Shown here piece by piece: positions 32,401 to 39,837 of a stretch of DNA of 64,000 bases. The DNA lies in the NCBI GenBank assembly GCA_016744335.1, contig JADGEO010000006.1, positions 37,000 through 100,999 on the forward strand, in the 5' to 3' direction. The notes under the pieces were generated by a model. That model was not told where the DNA came from. It did no database searches and saw nothing but the letters and a program-made list of their open reading frames with translations. The stretch is from Anaerolineales bacterium (GTDB taxonomy: Bacteria > Chloroflexota > Anaerolineae > Anaerolineales > Villigracilaceae). Within the stretch, counting starts at the first letter, position 1, and every line of letters starts with the position of its first letter. The translations under genes and the position numbers were made by a program.

Positions 32401-33879
32401 ATGATGACAAATTTACCCTTCGTTTGCTATATCTGTTTTATCTGCGGTTTAGCATTTTTCAGTATGGGACTATTGGTTATGCTGGAAGGAAATCGGGCAT
32501 CCGATTTGCGTTTGCGTAAGGCGTTGCGCCCCTTGGCTGTATTTGGTATTTTGCATGGTATTCATGCGTGGGTAGAGATGCTTGAAGGGATGCAAGAAAA
32601 ACTGGGATTTGCTGAACCATCCATCCCCGAATATATACGCATCGGTCTTTTGGCAATTTCTTTACTTTCTTTGATATTATTTGGCATCTATTTGTTGGCT
32701 TATTCGGAGACTTCAAAACGAATAATTCTATTAGTGCCTATTGGACTTTTGCTTATCTGGGTTTTGGGGATGGGATTTCTTCGTGATAATTACCCTCTGG
32801 AAGAAGTGTGGGATGTTGCAGATGTGTGGACGCGCTATATATTAGCTGTTCCAGGTGGCTTGCTAGCCGCCGGTGGTTTATTAGCACAGCAACGAGCTTA
32901 TCAACGTTCTGGTTTGGTTCGTTTCGAACGAGATGCTTTATGGGCCGCTTTGGCTTTTGTTCTTTATGCTATTATCGGGCAGACCTTCGTTAGGAAAACT
33001 TTTTTTCCTCCCTCTACAATTATTAATGAGGAAGTCTTTTTAGCATTTTTTGGTTTTACTATTCAACTATTTCGTGCTTTGATGGCTATTATTATTGCTG
33101 TTTTTATTATTCGTTTTTTACACGCTTTTCAGGTTGAGACTGAAGAAAAGATAAAAGAGTTACAGCAAGCCCGCCTTGAAGAGGCGCAACAAAAAGAAAC
33201 TTTAAAGGGAGAACTTTTTCGACAAATTGTGGAAGCTCAAGAATCCGAACGAGAGCGGATTGCCCGTGACCTGCATGATGAAACAGGACAAACGCTTACA
33301 GCCATTGGTATGGGATTGCGAGGTATATCTACATCACTGAGCCACGGCAATGATTATGCTCAAGTTTTGAAAACTCTGAGACAGCTTGAAGTACTCACTA
33401 CTGGCTCCTTAGAAGAACTCCAGCATCTTATTTCAGATTTACGACCATCTCATTTGGATGACCTTGGGCTTCTTGCTACACTACGATGGTATACAGGCGA
33501 TTTGATGACACGCACAGATTTGGATATAGAGATGAAGATTTTAGGCGAGGAAAAAATAATCTGTCCCGAATATGGCACGAGCATCTTTCGTATTTTACAG
33601 GAAGCACTCACCAATGTCTCAAAACATGCCAACGCAACCCATGTTCAGATATCAATCACCTTTGAAAAAGAAGAAATCCGTATTGCAGTAGAAGATAATG
33701 GGCGTGGATTTGATACCAAACTTTATAGAAAAAAAAGGTCCTGGGGTTTGATTGGTATGCAAGAGCGCACAACTTTGTTGAATGGGGAATTTTATATATA
33801 CTCCACACCGGGCAAAGGTGCTGTGCTTGAAATTATTATCCCCTATTGCCCTATACATATGAAGGAGGCGGCATTATGA
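32401..33879 (+). CDS. Membrane sensor histidine kinase (NarX/ComP class)
   Basis: This 492-residue kinase has an N-terminal membrane domain of about seven hydrophobic segments (residues 5-240), a coiled coil, a HisKA_3 dimerisation domain with ERIARDLHDETGQTLT (phosphorylated His in DLHDE) and a HATPase domain with DNGRGFD and WGLIGMQER. Such kinases sense redox or envelope signals and phosphorylate NarL-type regulators. The regulator follows, overlapping as ATGA. ATG 32401 is preferred to TTG 32389. It is divergent from the sulfur operon, so it may respond to the same condition. Confidence 0.92.
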   Translation: MMTNLPFVCYICFICGLAFFSMGLLVMLEGNRASDLRLRKALRPLAVFGILHGIHAWVEMLEGMQEKLGFAEPSIPEYIRIGLLAISLLSLILFGIYLLAYSETSKRIILLVPIGLLLIWVLGMGFLRDNYPLEEVWDVADVWTRYILAVPGGLLAAGGLLAQQRAYQRSGLVRFERDALWAALAFVLYAIIGQTFVRKTFFPPSTIINEEVFLAFFGFTIQLFRALMAIIIAVFIIRFLHAFQVETEEKIKELQQARLEEAQQKETLKGELFRQIVEAQESERERIARDLHDETGQTLTAIGMGLRGISTSLSHGNDYAQVLKTLRQLEVLTTGSLEELQHLISDLRPSHLDDLGLLATLRWYTGDLMTRTDLDIEMKILGEEKIICPEYGTSIFRILQEALTNVSKHANATHVQISITFEKEEIRIAVEDNGRGFDTKLYRKKRSWGLIGMQERTTLLNGEFYIYSTPGKGAVLEIIIPYCPIHMKEAAL

Positions 33880-34526
33880 CAATTCGACTATTGCTCGTAG
33901 ATGACCACGCCGTTGTTCGCTCAGGGTTACGAATGTTGCTGGCAACAGAAGGCGATGTTGATATTCTTGGCGAAGCGGGAACATCAGCTGAAGCAATTGC
34001 AGCTGCTAAAAAGTTCCGCCCCGATGTGATTCTGATGGATATTGGCTTACCTGACCAATCGGGGATAATAACTACGCAGATAATAAAAGCCAAATTTCCT
34101 GAGATGGCGGTCATCGCATTGACGATTCATGAAGATGAGGAGTATTTTTTCAAAATGTTGGAGGCTGGCGCATCGGGATATGTTCCCAAGCGAGCGGCCC
34201 CAGAAGAGTTGCTAACCGCTATCCGTACTGCGGCAAATGGCGAAGTTTATCTGTACCCGACAATGGCAAAATTCCTCGTACGGGATTATCTTAGAGAAGA
34301 TCAAACAAATAAAACAGAAGAACCGGAGAATAACCTAACAGTACGGGAAAAAGAAGTGCTAACACACCTTGCAGAAGGCGAAAGCAACGAATCCATAGGC
34401 AGGGAGTTAGTCATTAGCCCTAAAACTGTAGCGCGCCATCGTGAGAATATCATGCGTAAATTGAGTTTGCACTCTCGTGCAGAGTTGGTACGGTACGCAA
34501 TTAGAAAGGGGATTATTAAGGCGTGA
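33876..34526 (+). CDS. NarL/FixJ-type response regulator
   Basis: This 216-residue regulator has a receiver domain with the acidic pair DDH (9-10), phosphorylated Asp55 in VILMDIGLP, and a LuxR-type DNA-binding domain LTVREKEVLTHLAEGESNESIGRELVISPKTV. It pairs with the histidine kinase upstream, sharing an ATGA overlap; GGAGG lies 8 bases before its ATG. Target genes are unknown; the adjacent sulfur and cytochrome clusters are candidates. Confidence 0.94.
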   Translation: MTIRLLLVDDHAVVRSGLRMLLATEGDVDILGEAGTSAEAIAAAKKFRPDVILMDIGLPDQSGIITTQIIKAKFPEMAVIALTIHEDEEYFFKMLEAGASGYVPKRAAPEELLTAIRTAANGEVYLYPTMAKFLVRDYLREDQTNKTEEPENNLTVREKEVLTHLAEGESNESIGRELVISPKTVARHRENIMRKLSLHSRAELVRYAIRKGIIKA

Positions 34527-34816
34527 GGGGGATATAAGGTATTAGAGCAAAAGTCACGTTTTTTTGAACACGGAGTTTCACGGATTTCACGGAGAAAGAT
34601 TTTATAGTTACGGAGAATTTTTTTCCTTCGTATTCTTAGTGTTTAAAAAATCTTACCTTATCTGTAAAGATTTTTGGTGTAAGAAGTTCACTCCTGCTCT
34701 AGCCGCTGGGGACAGCGGCTAGAGCAAGGGCTAAAAAACTTAAGACCTAAGCCCTCAGACTTCAGCTTAAGTCTTAAGTCTTAGGTCTTAGATATTAGGT
34801 CTAAAGTCTTAAGTCT
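34527..34816. repeat. TTAAGTCTTAGG tandem palindromes and other repeats
   Basis: After a gaacacggagtttcacgg-type repeat (34565-34600) and a gctctagccgct hairpin (34697-34726), bases 34736-34816 consist of repeated ttaagtcttaggtctta units in both orientations. The same motif is at 131-152. No gene is visible. Confidence 0.7.
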
Positions 34817-34960
34817 CTGGGATAAATCAACTTGCCCCCGCCAAATAAGCAGATGCGTGTACGAGAAACATTTCCCCCTTTCCCCAACATCTCAATACGA
34901 ACGTGATTTGGGCTTGAGTGCCATTAAATGGCATTTACGCTATCTTCTCAACATCTTGGG

Positions 34961-35049
34961 GTAGGGGCAAGGCTCGCCCTTGCCCAATAGGGCAACCGCA
35001 AGAGAGGGGCAACCGCAAAGTGGGGCGACCGCAAAGGGTGCGCCCCTAC
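34961..35049. repeat. GTAGGGGC...GCCCCTAC element with ACCGCAA units
   Basis: The element opens with gtaggggcaaggctcgccc, holds three ggggc(a/g)accgcaaa units spaced 16-17 bases, and closes with ggtgcgcccctac. The same ends and units occur in inverted orientation at 36820-36989 and in a short form at 37723-37778. The remainder of 34817-35339 has no supported gene. Confidence 0.75.
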
Positions 35050-35339
35050 ATTTTATGCGAAAAAAGCAAGCGTTCAGCCATCAGCCATCAGCTTAAAGAC
35101 CCGAAAGGTTTTACTCGCGCCCTTATTAAATCAGAAGCCATGCTTTCAAAGTTTTCTCATCAAAAACGCGCCCCAATAAAACCTTTCGGGTCTGATAAAA
35201 AAATATCTCGCTCCCAACCTTGAAAATTGAGAACGAGATATTATCTTATTTAAGTGTTATAGTGTATCTTTGGTCGGTAGCGTGGCTTGAGCTTCGTTTG
35301 GCATGTTGTTTTTCTTTAAGGGAAGTATTCTTTTTCAAT

Positions 35340-35609
35340 CTATATTGTGAATACTACATTATTCGGATCACCTCCGAATCTAACTGATTGATTTCCTCCG
35401 ATTATTTGCATCACTGCGGTGTAACTACCACGGTCATCAAAGGCCGTATCTCTATGTGTAAAATCCTGATTGTATACCCTTACCCTTACTATCGTAAGAG
35501 GAATAGTATGTATTCTGTCGCCATTTGGTATGTTTATTTCTTCGGCATTTTGCAATACGAGCGTTAGTTCATTTCCGGTAGAATTTAAAATTGTATCTAT
35601 TGATGCCAT
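35340..35609 (-). CDS. Hypothetical small protein
   Basis: This 89-residue protein is rich in beta-prone segments (LTLVLQNAEEINIP, IPLTIVRVRVYN) and has no signal peptide or motif that I recognise. AAAAGGAG precedes ATG 35609, supporting real translation. It lies 97 bases downstream of the PqqD-Tat gene on the same strand, and the two could be one transcript. No function can be assigned. Confidence 0.55.
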   Translation of the reverse strand: MASIDTILNSTGNELTLVLQNAEEINIPNGDRIHTIPLTIVRVRVYNQDFTHRDTAFDDRGSYTAVMQIIGGNQSVRFGGDPNNVVFTI

Positions 35610-35705
35610 TTCGAAACTCCTTTTGAAATTTTAGACAAAATTACTTTATCTATTAAAAAGCAATGCAAATCAAACCCAGACTTATCAACGCAAAACGCTA
35701 ATGAA

Positions 35706-36566
35706 TTAATAAGCGATACATTTTATTGCATAAGTGTGCGCACATCCTGTGGACGAGTTAGAAATCCAAGAATTATTCGTGGATATTTGATTTGCTTTCT
35801 GCCCATCCTCTGTGTTAGTACCATCGGTCCATCCTGCACACATATCCGCTCCCTGAACTGCACCTGACGGATCGGATCCGGTCCACCAAATGAATGAAGC
35901 GCCATTGCCGCTACCAGCAGCACCCAGACTAGCGCCGATGTTGCCATCCAGTAATCCAACCCAATTGGGTGCCAATTGGGTGGTTCCATCCCCGCCCACG
36001 ATGGGCACGGTGGTGGGGACACCGTAATTGCCCGGCATATCCCGGACTTCATCGGTGCCACTAACCGAGATGAAGGCGCGTGCATTGGCATATCCGGCTG
36101 GGCGGTTGCCGCTACCAGCACAAATTGCATCTGCGCCCGAACGTCCGCCCAAATTGCCATTATACGTTCCCCCAGCATCGTAGAGCACAATAGGTGCTGG
36201 TGCTACTACTGATTGCGCCGCAGCCGGGCTGGGGAGCATAATAGAAACAATAGCGGCGGCGGCAACGCCCGCACCCACTTTAACAAATTGGCGGCGAGAA
36301 ACATCCTCTTGCCAAAAAGCTTTCTTTTCTTCTACTTCGAGCAGTTTTGCTTTATCTAGTTCAGCTAATGATTGAAAAATGAGTTCTTTGGGGGCATCTA
36401 GTTTCACTGCCATTTGCTCGGGGCTGGTTTCACCATCGCATAGTTCAAATACAGATGCGGCGGTGGGGTTCAGCGAGTGCATTTGCTGGCGTTGCCAATC
36501 GTAAACTGAAAGTTCATCGTTCAGGTTTTCAACATGCAGGCTTTGGGACTTCTTGGGGTTGGTCAT
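35706..36566 (-). CDS. PqqD-like / internal Tat signal / DUF1554-like fusion
   Basis: This 286-residue protein has an unusual order. Residues 1-85 resemble a PqqD fold (LSVYDWQRQQMHSLNPTAASVFELCDG). A twin-arginine segment follows (SRRQFVKVGAG, Arg91-92, then hydrophobic to about 117). Residues 125-286 form a DUF1554/lectin-like domain, starting GGRSGADAICAGSG with NWVGLL and paired cysteines. PqqD domains bind peptide substrates in cofactor or RiPP maturation; here one is fused to an exported domain. Cleavage or export may split the protein. A G10 tract lies about 140 bases upstream. Confidence 0.7.
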   Translation of the reverse strand: MTNPKKSQSLHVENLNDELSVYDWQRQQMHSLNPTAASVFELCDGETSPEQMAVKLDAPKELIFQSLAELDKAKLLEVEEKKAFWQEDVSRRQFVKVGAGVAAAAIVSIMLPSPAAAQSVVAPAPIVLYDAGGTYNGNLGGRSGADAICAGSGNRPAGYANARAFISVSGTDEVRDMPGNYGVPTTVPIVGGDGTTQLAPNWVGLLDGNIGASLGAAGSGNGASFIWWTGSDPSGAVQGADMCAGWTDGTNTEDGQKANQISTNNSWISNSSTGCAHTYAIKCIAY

Positions 36567-36599
36567 GGGGGTTCTCCTCTATAAGAGAAACTTAGTTTT

Positions 36600-36632
36600 A
36601 GACCTGACAGGTTTTGAAAACCTGTCAGGTCT
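36600..36632. repeat. AGACCTG...CAGGTCT palindrome
   Basis: agacctgacaggtttt and aaaacctgtcaggtct are perfect 16-base arms around one base. A related palindrome, agacctgcgaagttttc..., lies at 46791-46823. It sits between the PqqD-Tat gene start and the G10 run (36702-36711). Confidence 0.75.
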
Positions 36633-36819
36633 GCCTAAAAACCGAGTTTCTTCATTGTGCGCAAGATGAATCTTGCGTTACGCTCTTTTGGTGCATTATA
36701 CGGGGGGGGGGCGTCAATGATTTTTCTTTGCAATTTCGCAAAAAATGATGTTTTGAAAGAAAATTAAACGTACGTTTAGTTTTGACTAAACAGGGCGTTT
36801 AGAAGCGAAGATTAAATAG

Positions 36820-36989
36820 GTAGGGGCGCACCCTTGCGGTCGCCCCATGCCCTTGCGGTCGCCCCATGCCAATGCGGTCGCCCCATGCCAATGCGGTCGC
36901 CCCATGCCAATGCGGTCGCTCCATGCCCTTGCGGTCGCTCCACCCCAATGCGGTCGCTCCAATGGGGCAGGAGCAAGTCCTGCCCCTAC
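36820..36989. repeat. 19-bp minisatellite inside GTAGGGGC element
   Basis: Seven units of about (t/a)tgcggtcgccccatgcc follow each other with an exact 19-base period (unit starts at 36834, 36853, 36872, 36891, 36910, 36929 and 36948). They are bounded by gtaggggcgcaccc and gtcctgcccctac. It is the inverted counterpart of 34961-35049. Overlapping open frames here are products of the repeat, not genes. Confidence 0.85.
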
Positions 36990-37158
36990 TGGGGCTGGGG
37001 GCATGGGGTATACACCCCACAAACCTTTCTCGTCTTCTTCTAAAAATGGGTAGTTTTCCGAATTTACTTCCCATGCCTGTTTTTGATATATTAGGGGTGA
37101 AAATAACAACTAAATAAAACATTTACTTACCTGTGAAGGGAGTGAAAAGGAGATAGTC

Positions 37159-37521
37159 ATGTTCAAGAATATTCGCAAATACGGATGGTGGGGTGCTACG
37201 CTAATTATGTGGGTCGCAGTGATAGCTGTTTACGCTTCCCCTCTGCCTGGATGGATCTGGTTTCTTGGGGGCTTGGTTTTCATGGCATTCTGGGTGAAAG
37301 CCGAAGCAGTGTCTGATAAAAACGCCATTAAAGAGATGGCCGCCAAGAAGGAATCTCAGGAAGCTGGAGAGAGCATTGCCCTCGGCGAATATGGGTTCCC
37401 AACCAATACCCATTTGCTTCCTTGGGACGACTATCACGCCAAAGATGAAGAGAGACTGCGAGATGTTGTTTTGAGAGAGATGGAAGAAGCGGTGGTTGAA
37501 GACGAATTAGAATCGGTATAG
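37159..37521 (+). CDS. Small two-helix membrane protein, unknown
   Basis: This 120-residue protein has a hydrophobic hairpin (about residues 9-46) and a charged cytoplasmic tail ending in acidic residues (LREMEEAVVEDELESV). I do not recognise the family. AAGGAGA (37147-37153) lies before ATG 37159. It is alone on its strand, next to the repeat cluster and convergent with the HybB-like gene; a terminator follows. Confidence 0.65.
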   Translation: MFKNIRKYGWWGATLIMWVAVIAVYASPLPGWIWFLGGLVFMAFWVKAEAVSDKNAIKEMAAKKESQEAGESIALGEYGFPTNTHLLPWDDYHAKDEERLRDVVLREMEEAVVEDELESV

Positions 37522-37672
37522 CATAACGTTCCTGATTTGGGCTTGCTTACTGCCCCCAAACTCTTCCTGACGTGGGGGAAATCTTCTCAAACGTCACTCG
37601 TCAGGAAGATGCTTTTCAGCGGCACTCAAGCCCAAAATAAGGTCGATGTGCTTTTTATCGTCCACTTAAAAG

Positions 37673-37712
37673 AAAACCCCTCTCAGATTTTGAAATCTGA
37701 GAGGGGTTTTTT
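37673..37712. terminator. Rho-independent terminator
   Basis: AAAACCCCTCTCAGATTT pairs with AAATCTGAGAGGGGTTTT around a short loop and is followed by T residues. It lies between the small membrane protein gene and the convergent HybB-like gene. Confidence 0.88.
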
Positions 37713-37722
37713 ATTCTTTTTG

Positions 37723-37778
37723 GAGGGGTGTACCCTTGCGGTCACTCAACTGGGCAAGGGTGAATCCAAGCCCCTACT
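37723..37778. repeat. Short copy of the GTAGGGGC / ACCGCAA element
   Basis: gaggggtgtacccttgcggt at the left and aagcccctact at the right match the ends of the elements at 34961 and 36820, with a single internal unit. It abuts the end of the HybB-like gene. Confidence 0.65.
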
Positions 37779-37783
37779 CCAAA

Positions 37784-38917
37784 TTATTGAGAAGATGCTT
37801 CTTTCTCATCTTCCATTAGGGGTAAGTTGCTAGCAATTAGCCAGAAGAGAATGATGCCAATGGCGGCTAATCCGGCTGTGCTGAGAAGTTCTTGCCAAGT
37901 TGGGTAGTATTGTGCGCCAGCTAACCCAACGAAACTTACATTGAAGCGGTGCATGACCAAGCCGCCAACCGATAAAGCGGCGGCTCTGAAAATCCATGGG
38001 CGACGTTTATTGATTTTAGGAATGAGCAAAATGATGATGGGTAAAATATACATTGCGTTCTCTATGAGAAACATTTTACCTTGATAGCTATTTTCAAACA
38101 TTAAGCCCAGTTCACCTGCGTAGGCAAGCTCCCCTAATTTGATGAGAAGGGTGATGCTAAGGAATACGAGGAGGTATCTTCCTAAACCTGAGAATACACC
38201 TTTTTTGAAGTGCCAATCTTTGAAGAAGCGCATACCTAATAAGCCTACCAATATCGCCATCGCAAAACCTGAAGTTAAGGCTGAGATGAAGAATATGACG
38301 GGGAGCATAGGTGTGTACCAAAGCGGGTGTAGTTTTAGAGGCAAGGCAAGAGAGATAGAGCCTAGTGAGGATTGATGCCCTGAGGAGAGAATGATGCCCG
38401 CGGCAACAATGGGGATTTCAAAAAAGTGTATTCCCTTTAGCATTCTATTCCACTCTAATTTTTTGAGTAACATGGGCAGAAACTCGAGGGTTAGGATCAA
38501 GAGATAGGTGATTACACACATCCCAACTTCAAAAAGAGGGGAGTGCGTATTCCAATAGAAGAAGTAGTGCCAGAGACGTTCTGGTCTACCTAACTCTACG
38601 GTGAGGGCTGCTGCGGCTGAGATATATCCTACAAAGCCACTAATCAAGGCAACGCGAGCGATATTATGATATTTATAGCGGTGGAACATGTGGGTGAGTG
38701 CTGCCAAACTGAATGCTGAACCAGAAAACGCCATGACGGCGAGGTCGAAGCTGATCCAGAGGCCCCAGGGACGTGTGTCTGAGAGGTTAGTTACGGCGCC
38801 AAGTCCGTATATCCAGCGAGTTCCCATGGCAAAAATGCCAAGTAGAGCTACTACAGCAAGAAAAAGGATAAAAAGGGGGACTTCTTTTTTAATTTTCGGG
38901 ATAGTTATGGTTGTCAT
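37784..38917 (-). CDS. HybB/NrfD-type quinone-interacting membrane subunit
   Basis: This 377-residue protein with about ten membrane helices has HybB-like segments: TRPWGLWISFDLAVMAFSG, LELGRPERLWHYFFYW-type sequence at about 108-122, and SSGHQSSLGS. HybB/NrfD proteins pass electrons between menaquinone and a periplasmic or extracytoplasmic Fe-S protein. It is the third gene of a unit with a HybA-like ferredoxin and an octaheme cytochrome, overlapping the former by 4 bases. No hydrogenase large subunit is near, so its partner is the cytochrome. Confidence 0.93.
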   Translation of the reverse strand: MTTITIPKIKKEVPLFILFLAVVALLGIFAMGTRWIYGLGAVTNLSDTRPWGLWISFDLAVMAFSGSAFSLAALTHMFHRYKYHNIARVALISGFVGYISAAAALTVELGRPERLWHYFFYWNTHSPLFEVGMCVITYLLILTLEFLPMLLKKLEWNRMLKGIHFFEIPIVAAGIILSSGHQSSLGSISLALPLKLHPLWYTPMLPVIFFISALTSGFAMAILVGLLGMRFFKDWHFKKGVFSGLGRYLLVFLSITLLIKLGELAYAGELGLMFENSYQGKMFLIENAMYILPIIILLIPKINKRRPWIFRAAALSVGGLVMHRFNVSFVGLAGAQYYPTWQELLSTAGLAAIGIILFWLIASNLPLMEDEKEASSQ

Positions 38918-39837
38918 GCTGTCTCTCCTTCTTCTTTGCTATACTCCTCTTGAATCTGCGCTCTTTCTTCACTAGACATCGTTGCTCTGTAGGCTAGTGC
39001 CATAAGGCCGGCGGCACCGCCGAAGATATAGGGCACTGCTTTCGTAGCGGTATGACCTTGCTCAGGTATCGATTCTTCTGTTAGGGGAGGCAATCCGATA
39101 TTCTCGAAGGCAACGCCTGAAAGGATGAGGAAGGAGGTTCCTCCACCATCATGTTCGCCAAAGACGCGATCTTCATGGTATTTTCCAGGATTTGCGGCAA
39201 TTCTTTCTTTTGCAATTTCAAGTAATTCACCACGTGTGCCAGAAATCAATGCGCCGGGGCTACAAGCTAAGGCGCAGGCGGTTCCATCTTGGCGGTCGTA
39301 GCAGAGATCACATTTTGCAATGAGTGGATAGGCTTCTGACCAATCGTAAGCGGGAACACCGTAGGGGCAAGCCTGCATACAATAACGGCATCCGATACAT
39401 TTGAGTGATTCGTATAGCACAGGTCCGTTAGCTGTTTTTTCTAATGCGCCTACAGGGCAAGAAATTACACAAGCTGGTTCTACGCAGTGCATACACTGGT
39501 ATTTGCGGAAGGATTCTTCTGAACCATCTTCGCTTTGATAAAGTTTAATGAGTGTGAAGGTATGCCCTGAGAGATCGTCAACATCTTCTTCTTTGAGCTG
39601 ATTATCTTCTTTGCAGGCTAATTCACATTCTCTGCATCCAACGCAGTAGGTGGCATCGTATAGCATTGCTTTTTGGTCTTCAAGTGGAATATCTCCGCCA
39701 CCAGATGAAGCTAAAGCACTATTGGTTAATGCTCCGGTGGCTGTGAGACCACCTGCTACAGCGCCTGCTACTTTTAGAAAGTCTCGGCGAGTAAGATCGC
39801 TTATGCAAGTATTGCATGTGTTATTTGTTTTAGTCAT
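38914..39837 (-). CDS. HybA-like 4Fe-4S protein with Tat signal and C-terminal anchor
   Basis: This 307-residue protein has a Tat signal (LTRRDFLKVAGA) and four 4Fe-4S cluster motifs, including CVGCRECELACK, CMHCVEPACVISCP, CIGCRYCMQACP and CDLCYDRQDGTACALAC. A C-terminal membrane segment lies at about 270-285. HybA/NrfC proteins move electrons between a membrane quinone module and an extracytoplasmic redox enzyme. It overlaps the octaheme cytochrome gene by 8 bases and the HybB-like gene by 4. Confidence 0.94.
   Translation of the reverse strand: MTKTNNTCNTCISDLTRRDFLKVAGAVAGGLTATGALTNSALASSGGGDIPLEDQKAMLYDATYCVGCRECELACKEDNQLKEEDVDDLSGHTFTLIKLYQSEDGSEESFRKYQCMHCVEPACVISCPVGALEKTANGPVLYESLKCIGCRYCMQACPYGVPAYDWSEAYPLIAKCDLCYDRQDGTACALACSPGALISGTRGELLEIAKERIAANPGKYHEDRVFGEHDGGGTSFLILSGVAFENIGLPPLTEESIPEQGHTATKAVPYIFGGAAGLMALAYRATMSSEERAQIQEEYSKEEGETA

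Noticed and set aside
31975..32410. Open frames of 112 and 116 codons on the minus strand
   Set aside because: Their composition is not protein-like, they overlap each other in different frames and have no recognised motif; at best decayed coding DNA.
34918..35223. 101-residue open frame
   Set aside because: It crosses the GTAGGGGC/ACCGCAA element and repeat sequence; no similarity and no ribosome binding site.
36834..36960. CRISPR-like array
   Set aside because: The repeats are directly adjacent with a 19-base period and no unique spacers, and no cas gene is near; it is a minisatellite.
36786..37117. Overlapping open frames on both strands
   Set aside because: They are generated by the 19-base minisatellite, whose period shifts frame with every unit; there is no family resemblance and the frames contradict each other.
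37784..39837. Hydrogenase-2 (hyb) operon
   Set aside because: Only HybA- and HybB-like subunits occur; no hydrogenase large or small subunit is present and the partner is an octaheme cytochrome.
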